A stretch of 64,000 nt of DNA from Planosporangium flavigriseum (lineage in GTDB: Bacteria; Actinomycetota; Actinomycetes; Mycobacteriales; Micromonosporaceae): assembly GCF_011947225.1 (NCBI RefSeq), contig NZ_JAATVW010000003.1, positions 1 to 64,000 on the forward strand, written 5' to 3'. This document shows, one piece after another, positions 1-8,100 of the stretch. The position numbers and the translations under genes were made by a program. Under the pieces are notes generated by a model that was not told the DNA's origin, ran no database searches, and worked only from the letters and a program-made list of their open reading frames with translations. Within the stretch, counting starts at the first letter, position 1. Each line of letters begins with the position of its first letter.

Positions 1-1
1 T

Positions 2-694
2 GAGGTGCCCGGCGAAAACCGGGTCCGGCTTTCCGGCTGGCTCGACCGCGAATCCGCCGCCCAACTCCGCGCCGCGATCGACCCGCTGTCCGCGCCCCGG
101 CCGTCAGCAGGCGAGCCCGACGTGCGCACCCCCGGCCAGCGACGCGTCGACGCCCTCGTCGAGGTATGCCGGATCGCGCTGGCCTGCGGCGAGCTGCCCG
201 CCAACGGCGGCGACCGCCCCCAGATCGTAGTCACCGTCGGCATCGACACGCTGCACCAGCAGGTCGGGACCGCGACCCTCGACGACGGCTCGTCGCTGCC
301 GGCGACCGCCGCCCGGCGACTGGCCTGCGACGCCGCCCTACTCCCCGCCGTACTCGGCACCGCCGGGCAGGTCCTCGACGTCGGCCGCGAACAGCGCCTG
401 ATCAAAGGACCGCTGCGCCGCGCCCTCGTCCTACGCGACCGCGGCTGCGCGTTCCCCGGCTGCGACCGCCCACCCCGCTGGGCAGACGGCCACCACATCG
501 TGCACTGGACAGACGGCGGAACCACCAGCCTCGACAACGCCGTCCTGCTCTGCGGCTACCACCACCGGCAGGTCCACCACAGCCCGTGGCAGATCCGCAT
601 CAACCCCGGCGACGGACTCCCCGAATTCACCCCACCCACCTACATCGACCCCGAGCAGAAACCCCAACGCAACCGCTACCACCGACGCCAGTGA
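2..694 (+). CDS. HNH endonuclease signature protein (DUF222 type), 3' part
   Basis: The reading frame is open at the left edge, so only the C-terminal ~230 residues are present. The end carries a treble-clef HNH nuclease motif: a CAFPGCD cysteine pair, then GHHIVHW, an Asn in the LDNAVLLC stretch, and a closing YHHRQVHH. This is the layout of the abundant actinobacterial DUF222/HNH proteins, in which a helical DUF222 region of some 250-300 residues precedes the nuclease. These proteins occur in many copies per genome and their physiological role is mostly unknown. The gene converges on ssuC with a ~58 bp gap. Whether the missing N-terminus is intact cannot be judged. Confidence 0.85.
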   Translation, partial: EVPGENRVRLSGWLDRESAAQLRAAIDPLSAPRPSAGEPDVRTPGQRRVDALVEVCRIALACGELPANGGDRPQIVVTVGIDTLHQQVGTATLDDGSSLPATAARRLACDAALLPAVLGTAGQVLDVGREQRLIKGPLRRALVLRDRGCAFPGCDRPPRWADGHHIVHWTDGGTTSLDNAVLLCGYHHRQVHHSPWQIRINPGDGLPEFTPPTYIDPEQKPQRNRYHRRQ

Positions 695-752
695 GAACAG
701 CGAGCGCCGACCTCCACCCGTGTCGCCTTCCACCCGGCCAACCGCCCTCCCC

Positions 753-1592
753 TTAAGCGAGCCCCCAGGCTCGACGCAGCCGGCGGTCGGCGTACGAGAA
801 CACGGTGTCGGCGAGGACCCCGATCACGAAGATGACGATCATGGTGCTGATGACGCCGACTGCGTCGTTCTGCTCCCGCAAGCCCTGCAGCCGCACGCCG
901 AGCGCCGGCCGGTGCGCGATGATCACGAGAAGCTCGCCGGCGAGCAGGGAGCGCCAGGCGAACGCCCAGCCCTGTTTGAGGCCGGAGACGATGGCCGGCA
1001 GGGAGGCGGGCGCGACCACGTACCGGTAGAGCGCGAGGCCTCGGGCGCCGAAGTTCCGGCCGGCGCGCAGCAGCAGCGGCGGCACGTAGTCCACCCCGGA
1101 GATGACGCCGTTGGCGATCGACGGGGCGGCGCCGAGCACCACCACGAACAGGATCGCGTTCTCGCTGATCTGGAACAGCAGGATCGCCAGCGGAAACCAG
1201 GCGATCGACGGCATCGTCTGCAGCGCGGTGATGGCCGACCCCAGCGCGGCCCGCAGCGGCGCGACTCGAGCCACCGCTGCGCCCAGCACGAGCCCGATCC
1301 CCGCGGCGAGGGCAAACCCGACCAGCCCACGGCGGAGCGTCGTCGCTATCGCGTGCCAGAAGTCCGCCGTCGCAGTGGCCCGGGCGAGGTCGGCGAACAC
1401 CTCCCGCGGCTCGGGCAGCACCCACGGTTCGCGCCACCCCGACCAGTACACGACCTGCCAGATCCCGAGCACGAACGCCAGCGCCAACACTTTCGGCCAG
1501 GTGGCGGCCCAGACTCTGGACAGCGTGGACCCGCCGCTCTCCCGGCCGGCGAGGTCCAGTGCGTCCAGCCCGGATAGGGTGTCAGCGGCCAT
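753..1592 (-). CDS. ssuC: ABC transporter permease, sulfonate/taurine/nitrate type
   Basis: A 279-residue inner-membrane subunit with about six membrane segments. The central region carries the cytoplasmic coupling loop of binding-protein-dependent permeases (around ARNFGARGLALYRYVVAP, the EAA-like loop). The sequence resembles SsuC/TauC/NrtB permeases. It is the last gene of a three-gene minus-strand operon and overlaps the ATPase gene by 11 bp, implying translational coupling. Substrate is inferred from the operon and the adjacent Rrf2 regulator; aliphatic sulfonates or taurine are most likely, nitrate or thiamine precursors are possible. Confidence 0.9.
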   Translation of the reverse strand: MAADTLSGLDALDLAGRESGGSTLSRVWAATWPKVLALAFVLGIWQVVYWSGWREPWVLPEPREVFADLARATATADFWHAIATTLRRGLVGFALAAGIGLVLGAAVARVAPLRAALGSAITALQTMPSIAWFPLAILLFQISENAILFVVVLGAAPSIANGVISGVDYVPPLLLRAGRNFGARGLALYRYVVAPASLPAIVSGLKQGWAFAWRSLLAGELLVIIAHRPALGVRLQGLREQNDAVGVISTMIVIFVIGVLADTVFSYADRRLRRAWGLA

Positions 1593-2379
1593 GCCGGCGC
1601 ACCTCCTCCCGCAGCCGATCGGTCACCTCGGCCGCGACCGCGGCGATCTCGGGTGAGTCGATGCGGCGCGGGCGCGGCACCTCCACCCGCCAGTCCGCGA
1701 CCACCCGGCCGGGCCGGCTGGACAGCAGCACGATCCGGTCGCCGAGCCGGGCCGCCTCCCGCACGTTGTGCGTGACGAACAGGACGGTCAGCGCCCGCTC
1801 CTGCCAGATCCGCTCGATCTCGTCGTGCAGGATGTCGCGGGTCATCGCGTCCAGCGCGCCGAACGGCTCGTCCATGAGCAGCACCGGCGTGTCGAGCGCG
1901 AGAGTGCGCGCCATGGCGACCCGCTGCCGCATACCACCGGAGAGCTGGTGCGGCCGGCGCTTGCCGAACTCCGCCAAGTGGACGGTACGCAGGAGGGCTG
2001 ACACCCGCACGGCGCGCTCGGCGCGCGGGACCTTGCGCAGCCGCAGCGGCAGGCCGACGTTGCCGGCTACGGTCAGCCACGGAAACAGCGCCGGCTCCTG
2101 GAACATCAGCCCGGGACGCGCACCACCGGCGACGTCGATCGTGCCCCCGGTCGGCTGGTCGAGACCGGCAACCAGGGACAGCAGCGTGCTCTTGCCGCAG
2201 CCGGAGGCTCCGACGAGGCAGACGAACTCGCCGGCGGCGACGGTGAGCGACACCTTGTCGAGCGCGTGCACCGCGGCCGGGCCACGCCCGAAGACCTTCG
2301 ATACGCCGGCGAGGGTGAGAGCCAACCTTTCGGCAGCGGCGCGTTCCGGCAGAACCGACGCCACGTCTTCAGCTGTCAT
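1582..2379 (-). CDS. ssuB: ABC transporter ATP-binding protein, sulfonate type
   Basis: A 265-residue ATPase with all nucleotide-binding motifs: Walker A GASGCGKST, Q-loop in MFQEPALFPW, signature LSGGMRQR, Walker B VLLMDEPFGALD and the switch His in FVTHNVREA. The pattern is typical of the SsuB/TauB/NrtD group. The ATG overlaps the stop of the binding-protein gene (ATGA) and the 3' end overlaps ssuC by 11 bp, so the three genes form one coupled transport operon. Confidence 0.93.
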   Translation of the reverse strand: MTAEDVASVLPERAAAERLALTLAGVSKVFGRGPAAVHALDKVSLTVAAGEFVCLVGASGCGKSTLLSLVAGLDQPTGGTIDVAGGARPGLMFQEPALFPWLTVAGNVGLPLRLRKVPRAERAVRVSALLRTVHLAEFGKRRPHQLSGGMRQRVAMARTLALDTPVLLMDEPFGALDAMTRDILHDEIERIWQERALTVLFVTHNVREAARLGDRIVLLSSRPGRVVADWRVEVPRPRRIDSPEIAAVAAEVTDRLREEVRRHGR

Positions 2380-3470
2380 ACCTTCACCTCCGGGGCGCCT
2401 CTCGCCTTCAGCACCTCGTTGAGCAGCGTCAGGTCGTAGATTCCCGTGAGGTCGACCGGCTGGAGCAGGCCGACCTCCTCGGCGTGCCTGGCCCCGTCAC
2501 GCAGGGACGACGCGATCGGGTCGTTGAGGAACGTCAGGGTCTTCCATGCGTCGGCGGTCTGCTTCGCGTCCGGCACCTTGCCGCTCAGCTCACCGATCGC
2601 CGCGTTGACCACCTGCTGCGCTTCCACCGGATTGGCGTTGATGAAGTCGTTGGCCTCGACCTGGCCCGCGATCAGGTTCTTCACCACGTCCGGGTGCGCC
2701 TTGAGGAACTTGGTGCTCACGAGCAGGTTGGTGACGACGAACTTGCCGCCCGGCCACAGGTCGCGCTCGTCCACCAGTACCTTGCCGCCGGCCTTCACCA
2801 GCCGCGAGGCGAACGGCTCAGGAACCCAGGCGCCGTCGATCGCACCCGTACCGAACGCCGTCACCGTGTCCGCGTTGGCCTGCGGGAGGATGGTGATGTC
2901 GCCGCCGCCCTCCTTGGTGGTGTTCAGCCCGTGCTGCTTGAGCCAGTAGCGCAGCGCCACGTCCTGGGTGTTGCCCAACTGCGGCGACGCGATCTTCTTG
3001 CCCTTGAGCTGCTCCGGGCCGGTGATGTCAGGCTTGACGACGAACGCCGCGCCACCGGAGGCGGCGCCGGCGACCACCCGGACCGCCTGACCCTTGGACT
3101 TCTGCCAGGCGTTGACCGTCGGGTTTGGACCGATGTACGTGGCGTCGACCGCACCGGAGAACAGGGCCTCGACGGCCTCCGGGCCGGCGTTGAAGGTCTT
3201 GGCCTCGATGGCGACGTTCCTACCGAGCTTGTCGGCGTAGAAGTTCTTCTTGATCCCCACGATCGGGGTGGCGTGCGTCAGATTCGGGAAGTACCCGAGG
3301 CGCAGCGTGACCGGGTCGCCGGCCCCACTCGCCTTCTGCGGCGAGCCCCCACAGGCCGCCAGACCGGTCAGGGCCGCTCCAGTAACCGCAGCGACAGCGA
3401 CCGCACGGATCAGCGTTCGCATGGCCCGTTTTTTCACCACAGCGGCTCTTACCGCCCCACTCGATCCCAT
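2376..3470 (-). CDS. ssuA: Sulfonate-type ABC transporter substrate-binding lipoprotein
   Basis: Periplasmic-binding-protein type II fold of the SsuA/TauA/NMT1 group. After a basic n-region (VVKKRAMR) there is a hydrophobic stretch ending in the lipobox LAAC, so the mature protein should be a lipid-anchored extracellular receptor. Motifs such as LRLGYFPNLTHATPIVG and IDGAWVPEPFASRL are family-typical. Three in-frame starts are possible (3488, 3470, 3422). 3470 is preferred because a GGGGGA lies 7 nt upstream; 3422 would give a short signal peptide starting MRTLIR. A promoter and a dyad lie just upstream, and a 15-bp tandem repeat lies beyond them. Confidence 0.88.
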   Translation of the reverse strand: MGSSGAVRAAVVKKRAMRTLIRAVAVAAVTGAALTGLAACGGSPQKASGAGDPVTLRLGYFPNLTHATPIVGIKKNFYADKLGRNVAIEAKTFNAGPEAVEALFSGAVDATYIGPNPTVNAWQKSKGQAVRVVAGAASGGAAFVVKPDITGPEQLKGKKIASPQLGNTQDVALRYWLKQHGLNTTKEGGGDITILPQANADTVTAFGTGAIDGAWVPEPFASRLVKAGGKVLVDERDLWPGGKFVVTNLLVSTKFLKAHPDVVKNLIAGQVEANDFINANPVEAQQVVNAAIGELSGKVPDAKQTADAWKTLTFLNDPIASSLRDGARHAEEVGLLQPVDLTGIYDLTLLNEVLKARGAPEVKV

Positions 3471-3489
3471 GATCCCATCCCCCACCATC

Positions 3490-3537
3490 CCTATGTGATC
3501 AATAGGAATAGTGGGGATAATGGCTAGGTGTTGTCAA
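3490..3537 (-). promoter_or_regulatory. Putative ssuA promoter with downstream operator dyad
   Basis: On the minus strand a perfect -35 hexamer TTGACA (3537-3532) is followed after 18 bp by CACTAT (3513-3508) as a weak -10. Directly downstream lies the inverted repeat CCTAT-N7-ATAGG (3506-3490), which would sit at the transcription start, a classical repressor position. The adjacent Rrf2 protein is the obvious candidate binder. Assignment is by eye only. Confidence 0.5.
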
Positions 3538-3596
3538 CGGCCGGTCCAAGCAGTGGGATATCGATCACCCGAGACGGGCACGCACCATGATCATGA

Positions 3597-3701
3597 GCGG
3601 CTGATCGGTGGGCGACCGATCAGTGGCCGACCGATCAGTGGCCGACCGATCAGTGGGCGACTGATCAGTGGGCGACTGATCAGTGAGTAGTTGATCAGGG
3701 G
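3597..3701. repeat. Seven tandem 15-bp units, core CGATCAGTGG
   Basis: Seven contiguous 15-bp units (boundaries 3597, 3612, 3627, 3642, 3657, 3672, 3687). Units 3 and 4 are identical; the others differ by 1-5 bases. Nearly every unit keeps a GATCAG core, giving evenly spaced half-palindromes. The array lies between the Rrf2 terminator and the ssuA promoter, not in a coding frame. It could be an iterated protein-binding site or a simple replication-slippage array. Confidence 0.9.
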
Positions 3702-3724
3702 CACCATCCGGTGCCCCTGATCAA
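3691..3724 (-). terminator. Perfect 15-bp hairpin after the Rrf2 gene
   Basis: Arms 3691-3705 and 3710-3724 are perfectly complementary around the 4-nt loop ATCC. It lies 17 bp beyond the Rrf2 stop codon. No long U-tract follows, as is usual in high-GC actinomycetes. It overlaps the last unit of the tandem repeat and should insulate ssuABC from the upstream genes. Confidence 0.8.
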
Positions 3725-3741
3725 GGGAAAAATGGGGACGG

Positions 3742-4209
3742 TCAGACCCAGGCGCGCGGGTCCGCCGCGAGTTCGCGTACGCGGTCGGGAAGGTCACCGG
3801 CCGCGACGTCCGCGATCGTGACCAGTTCGAGGATCTCCCGCTCACTCGCGCGGAGCGCGATCCACACGTCCTGCAACGCCTCGGCCGCGCCCTTGTAGTC
3901 GACGTTTTCCGGCCGCTGGCCCCGCACATTGGCCAGCGGCCCGTCGATCACCCGAATGATCTCGGCCAGCGAGATCTCATGGGCCGGTCGGGCCAACCGG
4001 TAGCCGCCCTCGGGGCCGCGCTGCGCGGTGACGACGCCGCCGCGGCGCAGTTGGAGCAGGATGCTCTCCAGAAACTTCGGCGGGATCTGCTGGGCATGCG
4101 CCAAGCGCTCGGCGGTCACCGGGCGCTCGGCCCCGTCGGCCCCGCTCACCGCCGCGGCAAGTTCCGCCACCGCGCGCAGTGCGTAATCAACCCGGGCCGA
4201 CAATCGCAT
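3742..4209 (-). CDS. Rrf2 family transcriptional regulator, cysteine-free (CymR-like)
   Basis: A 155-residue winged-helix regulator. The N-terminus MRLSARVDYALRAVAELA, the recognition region IPPKFLESILLQLRRGG and the wing RGPEGGYRLARP are hallmarks of Rrf2 proteins. There is no cysteine anywhere, so it cannot bind an Fe-S cluster through the three conserved Cys of IscR/NsrR. Cluster-free members such as CymR regulate sulfur metabolism. Position directly upstream of a sulfonate-type transporter fits that role (inference). The start ATG at 4209 is chosen because the family N-terminus begins there; the open frame extends further without family similarity. Confidence 0.88.
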   Translation of the reverse strand: MRLSARVDYALRAVAELAAAVSGADGAERPVTAERLAHAQQIPPKFLESILLQLRRGGVVTAQRGPEGGYRLARPAHEISLAEIIRVIDGPLANVRGQRPENVDYKGAAEALQDVWIALRASEREILELVTIADVAAGDLPDRVRELAADPRAWV

Positions 4210-4226
4210 GTACGAATTATGTCCTG

Positions 4227-5105
4227 TCAGTAGCCGACGGGCCGCAGCAGGCCCTCCTGTACGACGCTCGCGACCTGGCGACCGTCCAGGGTGAACATCC
4301 GACCACTGGCCAGGCCCCGGCCGCCGGACGCAGACGGGCTCCAGCAGTCGTAGAGGAACCACTCGTCGGCCCGGAACGGGCGGTGGAACCACACCGCGTG
4401 GTCCAGGCTCGCCCCCTGGAACCCGCCGGGTCCCCACACCGCCCCGTGCGTCGACAGGACGGAGTCCAGCAGCGTCAGGTCGGAGGCGTACGTGAGCGCG
4501 CAGGCGTGCAGCAGTGGTTCGTCGGGCAGCTTGCCGTCGAAACGCATCCACACCCGCTGGTGTGGTTCCGAGGGGCGGTCACCCGGCCGCACCCATCCCG
4601 GCTCGTTGACGTACCGCACGTCGATCGGGCGCGGGATGAGTTCCCAGATACCCAGGCGCTCCGGGTACTTGGCCAGCCGCTCGTGCATCGTCGGCACTTC
4701 CTCGGGCAGCGGCACGTCCACCGGGGTCCGCCCCTGGTGATCCAGGCCCTCCTCCTGCACGTGGAACGACGCCGACATGAAGAAGATCGGCTTGTCGTGC
4801 TGGAGCGCCACCGACCGGCGTACCGAGAACGAGCGGCCGTCGCGGATGTTCTCCACCTCGTACCGGATCGGCACGGTCGGGTCGCCCGGGCGCACGAAGT
4901 ATCCGTGCAGCGAGTGCACGTGGCGCTCCGGGTCGACCGTACGGCCGGCGGCGACCAGCGCCTGACCGGCGACCTGGCCGCCGAACACCCGCTGGAGGCC
5001 GATCTTCGGGCTGACCCCCTCGAACGTGTTACCGGTCAACGTGCGCAGGTCAAGCAGTTCGAGCAGTTCGTCAACGGCCTGCTGGCCGGTTGAAACTTCA
5101 GTCAC
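4227..5105 (-). CDS. tesB: Acyl-CoA thioesterase II
   Basis: A 292-residue double-hotdog thioesterase that hydrolyses acyl-CoA to free fatty acid and CoA in the cytosol. Family marks are FGGQVAGQALVAAGRTV in the first hotdog, SLHGYFVRPGDP, and the second-hotdog segments ACALTYASDLTLLDSVL and SLDHAVWFHRPFRADEWFLYD. The Asp/Thr/Gln active-site pattern of TesB is consistent with these segments. GTG start. It sits 52 bp downstream of pyk and 17 bp upstream of the Rrf2 gene, all on the same strand. Confidence 0.93.
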   Translation of the reverse strand: MTEVSTGQQAVDELLELLDLRTLTGNTFEGVSPKIGLQRVFGGQVAGQALVAAGRTVDPERHVHSLHGYFVRPGDPTVPIRYEVENIRDGRSFSVRRSVALQHDKPIFFMSASFHVQEEGLDHQGRTPVDVPLPEEVPTMHERLAKYPERLGIWELIPRPIDVRYVNEPGWVRPGDRPSEPHQRVWMRFDGKLPDEPLLHACALTYASDLTLLDSVLSTHGAVWGPGGFQGASLDHAVWFHRPFRADEWFLYDCWSPSASGGRGLASGRMFTLDGRQVASVVQEGLLRPVGY

Positions 5106-5157
5106 CGCGCACTCCGCTGTTCGCGACTGCGGGGCTCGCTTCGCTCACTCTTCGCGC

Positions 5158-6588
5158 TCACTGAACATCCGCCAGATCGCCGAGTCTGTGTACGCGCAGC
5201 GTGTTGGTCGAACCCGGCGTGCCGGGCGGACTACCCGCGACGATCACCACACAGTCGCCCTTGTGGGCAAAGTCCAACCCGAGAAGTGACTGGTCAACCT
5301 GCCGGAACATCTCGTCGGTGTGCGCGACGAACGGTGACAGGAACGTCTGCACTCCCCACGACAGCGTGAGTTGGTTGCGCACCGTCGGCTCCGGCGTGAA
5401 CGCGAGCAGCGGCAGGTTGCAGTGCAGGCGGGCAAGCCGGCGGACGGTGTCACCGGTGACGGTGAACGCGACCATCGCCTTGCCGCCGATGGACGAAGCG
5501 ATCCGGGCGGCCGCCGCCGTGAGCGCACCGCCGGTGGTACGGGGGTCGTGCTGCAGCCGGGGCACCTGCATCTCGCCGGCCTCGGTCGTTGCGATGATCC
5601 GCGCCATCGTGGAGACCGTCAGCACGGGGTACCGCCCGACGCTCGTCTCGCCGGACAACATGAGCGCGTCCGCGCCGTCGAGCACGGCGTTGGCGACGTC
5701 GGACGTCTCCGCGCGGGTCGGCCGCGAGTTTTCGATCATGGAGTCGAGCATCTGGGTTGCCACGATGACCGGCTTGGCCTCCTCGCGGCACAGCTGCACC
5801 GCGCGCTTCTGGACCAGCGGCACCTCCTCGAGCGGAAGCTCCACCCCGAGGTCGCCGCGCGCGACCATGATGCCGTCGAACGCGCAGACGATGGCCTCCA
5901 GCTGCTCGACGGCCTCCGGCTTCTCGATCTTCGCGAGCACCGGGCGACGGATGCCGAGCTCGTCCATGACCTCGTGGACGAGCTTGATGTCATCGGGCGA
6001 GCGCACGAACGACAGCGCCACCCAGTCCACGCCGAGACGGAGCGCGAACCGCAGGTCCTCGACGTCCTTCTCGGACAGCGCCGGCACGCTCACCGCGACG
6101 TTGGGCAGCGACACTCCCTTGTGGTCGGAGACCATGCCGCCCTCGACGACGAGCACCCGGATGTCGGTGCCCTCCACGGCGATGACCTCGACGGACACCT
6201 TGCCGTCGTCGATCAGCAGCCGGTCGCCCACCTTCACCTCGGCGGGCAGCTTGCGGTAGGTGCACGAGACCCGGTCGTGAGTACCCTCGATGTTCTCCGA
6301 GGTGATCACGACGGTCTCGCCGGTTCGCCACTCGACGGGGCTTTCCTTGAACTTGCCGAGTCGGATCTTCGGGCCCTGCAGGTCGGCGAGGATGCCGACA
6401 GCCCGGCCACTGGCCTCGGCCGACTCCCGTACGAGGTGGTAGACCTTCTCGTGGTCGGCGTGGGTACCGTGGCTGAAGTTGAGGCGGGCGACGTCCATGC
6501 CGGCGTCCACGAGGCCACGCAGGCGTTCCGGGCTGGATGTGGCGGGGCCGATCGTACAGACGATCTTCGCGCGACGTATCACACACAT
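5158..6588 (-). CDS. pyk: Pyruvate kinase
   Basis: A 476-residue glycolytic enzyme converting phosphoenolpyruvate and ADP to pyruvate and ATP. The N-terminus RRAKIVCTIGPATSS, the metal and substrate loop RLNFSHGTHADH, the signature VLAKIEKPEAVEQ, GIMVARGDLGVELP and ATQMLDSMIENSRPTRAETSDVANAVLDG are all conserved. The ATG at 6588 gives the usual family length. An upstream in-frame extension to 6843 is only the antisense of a repeat in the divergent gene and is not used. The C-terminal domain is complete. Confidence 0.95.
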   Translation of the reverse strand: MCVIRRAKIVCTIGPATSSPERLRGLVDAGMDVARLNFSHGTHADHEKVYHLVRESAEASGRAVGILADLQGPKIRLGKFKESPVEWRTGETVVITSENIEGTHDRVSCTYRKLPAEVKVGDRLLIDDGKVSVEVIAVEGTDIRVLVVEGGMVSDHKGVSLPNVAVSVPALSEKDVEDLRFALRLGVDWVALSFVRSPDDIKLVHEVMDELGIRRPVLAKIEKPEAVEQLEAIVCAFDGIMVARGDLGVELPLEEVPLVQKRAVQLCREEAKPVIVATQMLDSMIENSRPTRAETSDVANAVLDGADALMLSGETSVGRYPVLTVSTMARIIATTEAGEMQVPRLQHDPRTTGGALTAAAARIASSIGGKAMVAFTVTGDTVRRLARLHCNLPLLAFTPEPTVRNQLTLSWGVQTFLSPFVAHTDEMFRQVDQSLLGLDFAHKGDCVVIVAGSPPGTPGSTNTLRVHRLGDLADVQ

Positions 6589-6761
6589 GAGGCTAACCGT
6601 TGCCGGACCGGGAGGAGCGATTGACCCACGAGTTGCGCCGAATATGGGACGGCAACGCAACCGTCCCGCACCCGCGCCGGAGCAACGTGTTTCGGATCTT
6701 GGCAGATCTGGCACCGTAGTCAACATCGCGTCTTCCACGTTCACGCTTCCGAGGGGGCACG

Positions 6762-7670
6762 GTGATCGCCACGCCCGAGAGCACCGGAGCCGACAGCACC
6801 GGAGTCGACAGCACCGGAGCCGACAGCACCGGAGTTGACCCACTGGCGCGGGCGTGCCGCCAGATCCGGCGTGCCTATCAGCGGGAGACCACCCGGGCCG
6901 GAGGCACCTGGAATGCGCTGGTGACCCTGGCGGACCGGGACGGCTCGCACCGCGTCGTCATCGAGGACAAGGCCGACGACGTCGTGCCCGCAGCGAGCGT
7001 CAACAAGCTGGCCGTCGCCTGCGCAGTCCTCCACAAGATCGACCGCGGTGCGCTGCGACTGGACCAGACGGTCGAACTCACCCCGGAGATCGTCCTGCAT
7101 GGTGACGGCATCTACCACCTGCAGACGGTCTGGGGCGACCGGCTCACGCTCGCGAACGTACTGACGGCGATGCTGATGCTCTCAGACAACACCGCGGTCC
7201 GCCTGTGCGGCCTGGTCTGCACCGGCCCGGAGGTGAATGAATACCTGGCGGCAAGGGATTTCCGGCACACGCGGGTACAGCCGGCGCCCGGCAACCCGCA
7301 CCGGATGTTTCTGGGCACCACGACCGCCCGCGAGGCACACCGACTGCTGCGCATGCTGGTCGCCGGCACTCTGATCTCACCGGCCGCGACCCGGTTCGTC
7401 CTCAGCCTCCTCCACGGCTTCTCCGACGGCGTGCGGCGCACCATGTCGTCGGATGAGCGGCTGCGCACCGCCTCGAAGTACGGGGCGGACGACGACTGGC
7501 GGCACGAGGTCGGCGTCATGTTCGGCGACGACAGCAGCGCCGCGCTCATCTTCTCGTTCTTCGGCGACCTGCCCGGCCACGGCCACAACTTCGGTGCCAC
7601 CAACCCGCTCGTCGAGGCGCACGCCCGGCTGGGCCGACTCCTGCTCGACGAGGTGGGGCGCCAAGGGTGA
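6762..7670 (+). CDS. Serine hydrolase of the class A beta-lactamase fold, no signal peptide
   Basis: A 302-residue protein starting at GTG with GAGGGGG upstream. Penicillin-recognizing motifs are present: SVNK (Ser79-Lys82, SxxK) and SDN (141-143), with a KYG triad near residue 240 in place of KTG. A clear Glu166 equivalent is not obvious. There is no signal peptide or lipobox. Instead residues 7-26 are four copies of the pentapeptide STGxD (A/V alternating), encoded by a 15-bp tandem repeat. It is related to the beta-lactamase2 family of actinomycetes, whose members are often not true beta-lactamases. A cytoplasmic amidase, esterase or peptidase role is possible; antibiotic resistance is not shown. 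Confidence 0.8.
   Translation: MIATPESTGADSTGVDSTGADSTGVDPLARACRQIRRAYQRETTRAGGTWNALVTLADRDGSHRVVIEDKADDVVPAASVNKLAVACAVLHKIDRGALRLDQTVELTPEIVLHGDGIYHLQTVWGDRLTLANVLTAMLMLSDNTAVRLCGLVCTGPEVNEYLAARDFRHTRVQPAPGNPHRMFLGTTTAREAHRLLRMLVAGTLISPAATRFVLSLLHGFSDGVRRTMSSDERLRTASKYGADDDWRHEVGVMFGDDSSAALIFSFFGDLPGHGHNFGATNPLVEAHARLGRLLLDEVGRQG
6780..6839 (+). repeat. Four 15-bp in-frame tandem repeats encoding STGxD
   Basis: Units at 6780, 6795, 6810 and 6825, consensus AGCACCGGAGYCGAC. Units 1 and 3 are identical and units 2 and 4 differ from each other by one base, so the array looks like a duplicated pair. Because the unit is a multiple of three, copy-number change would keep the hydrolase in frame. 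Confidence 0.95.
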
Positions 7671-7750
7671 CGGCACTGAGGTAACGGCACCGTGGCGACG
7701 GCACCGTGGTGACGGCACTGAGGCGACGGCACCGTGGCGACGGCACCGTG
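7667..7750 (+). repeat. Six 14-bp tandem repeats starting at the hydrolase stop codon
   Basis: Units at 7667, 7681, 7695, 7709, 7723 and 7737. Consensus GYGACGGCACYGWG; units 1 and 4 are identical, as are 3, 5 and 6. The first unit contains the TGA of the preceding gene (7668-7670). The array is noncoding. The pattern suggests duplication of a three-unit block. Confidence 0.95.
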
Positions 7751-8026
7751 GCCGGCGTCCGAGTCCACGCCGGACGGCCCGTCGGCGGGTTACCCGAGAT
7801 GATCCCGCGTGGGTCCCGCCCAGCCCCGTTGAGCCAGAACATCATCGAAGGGCGCCGGTTTATGCAGGTGGCGTCGCCTTATCCAGGTGGCGTCATCGCG
7901 CACGGCGGGAGAGTGGACCACCGATGATGGCGCCTTCAACGAGTTTGCATCAATCGAACGCATGTACTAATTCTAGCGGCAACCACCGACAATTCCCGGC
8001 GGCGCGGCGCACCACGCGCAGAAGCT
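7751..8026. other. Intergenic region without a supportable gene
   Basis: No frame here shows family similarity or convincing start context. It holds a direct repeat of CAGGTGGCGTC around 7864-7895 and an AT-richer leader (7940-8050) that precedes the dioxygenase promoter. Confidence 0.6.
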
Positions 8027-8072
8027 TGAGCTTTCAACAAAATCCGCTACCCTTGTGGTTGAGCGCTCAACC
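8027..8072 (+). promoter_or_regulatory. Promoter and perfect 16-bp palindromic operator
   Basis: TTGAGC (8027-8032) and TACCCT (8048-8053) with a 15-bp spacer make a plausible promoter. Immediately downstream is the perfect palindrome GGTTGAGCGCTCAACC (8057-8072), some 28 bp before the ATG of the dioxygenase gene. Such a site at the transcription start suggests repression by a dimeric regulator, for example TetR or MarR type. No such regulator is adjacent in this window. Confidence 0.55.
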
Positions 8073-8100
8073 AGATCGGGCGGCTCAGATTGGGGAAGCG

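Noticed and set aside
3597-3701. CRISPR array
   Set aside because: Units are contiguous 15-mers without unique spacers, and no cas genes are present.
6589-6843. N-terminal extension of pyruvate kinase with LRCC repeats
   Set aside because: It is the complement of the STGxD-coding repeat of the divergent gene; family homology begins at the ATG at 6588.
7453-8100. Long 5' extension of the dioxygenase frame
   Set aside because: It runs through a tandem repeat and a promoter region; the family N-terminus starts at 8101.
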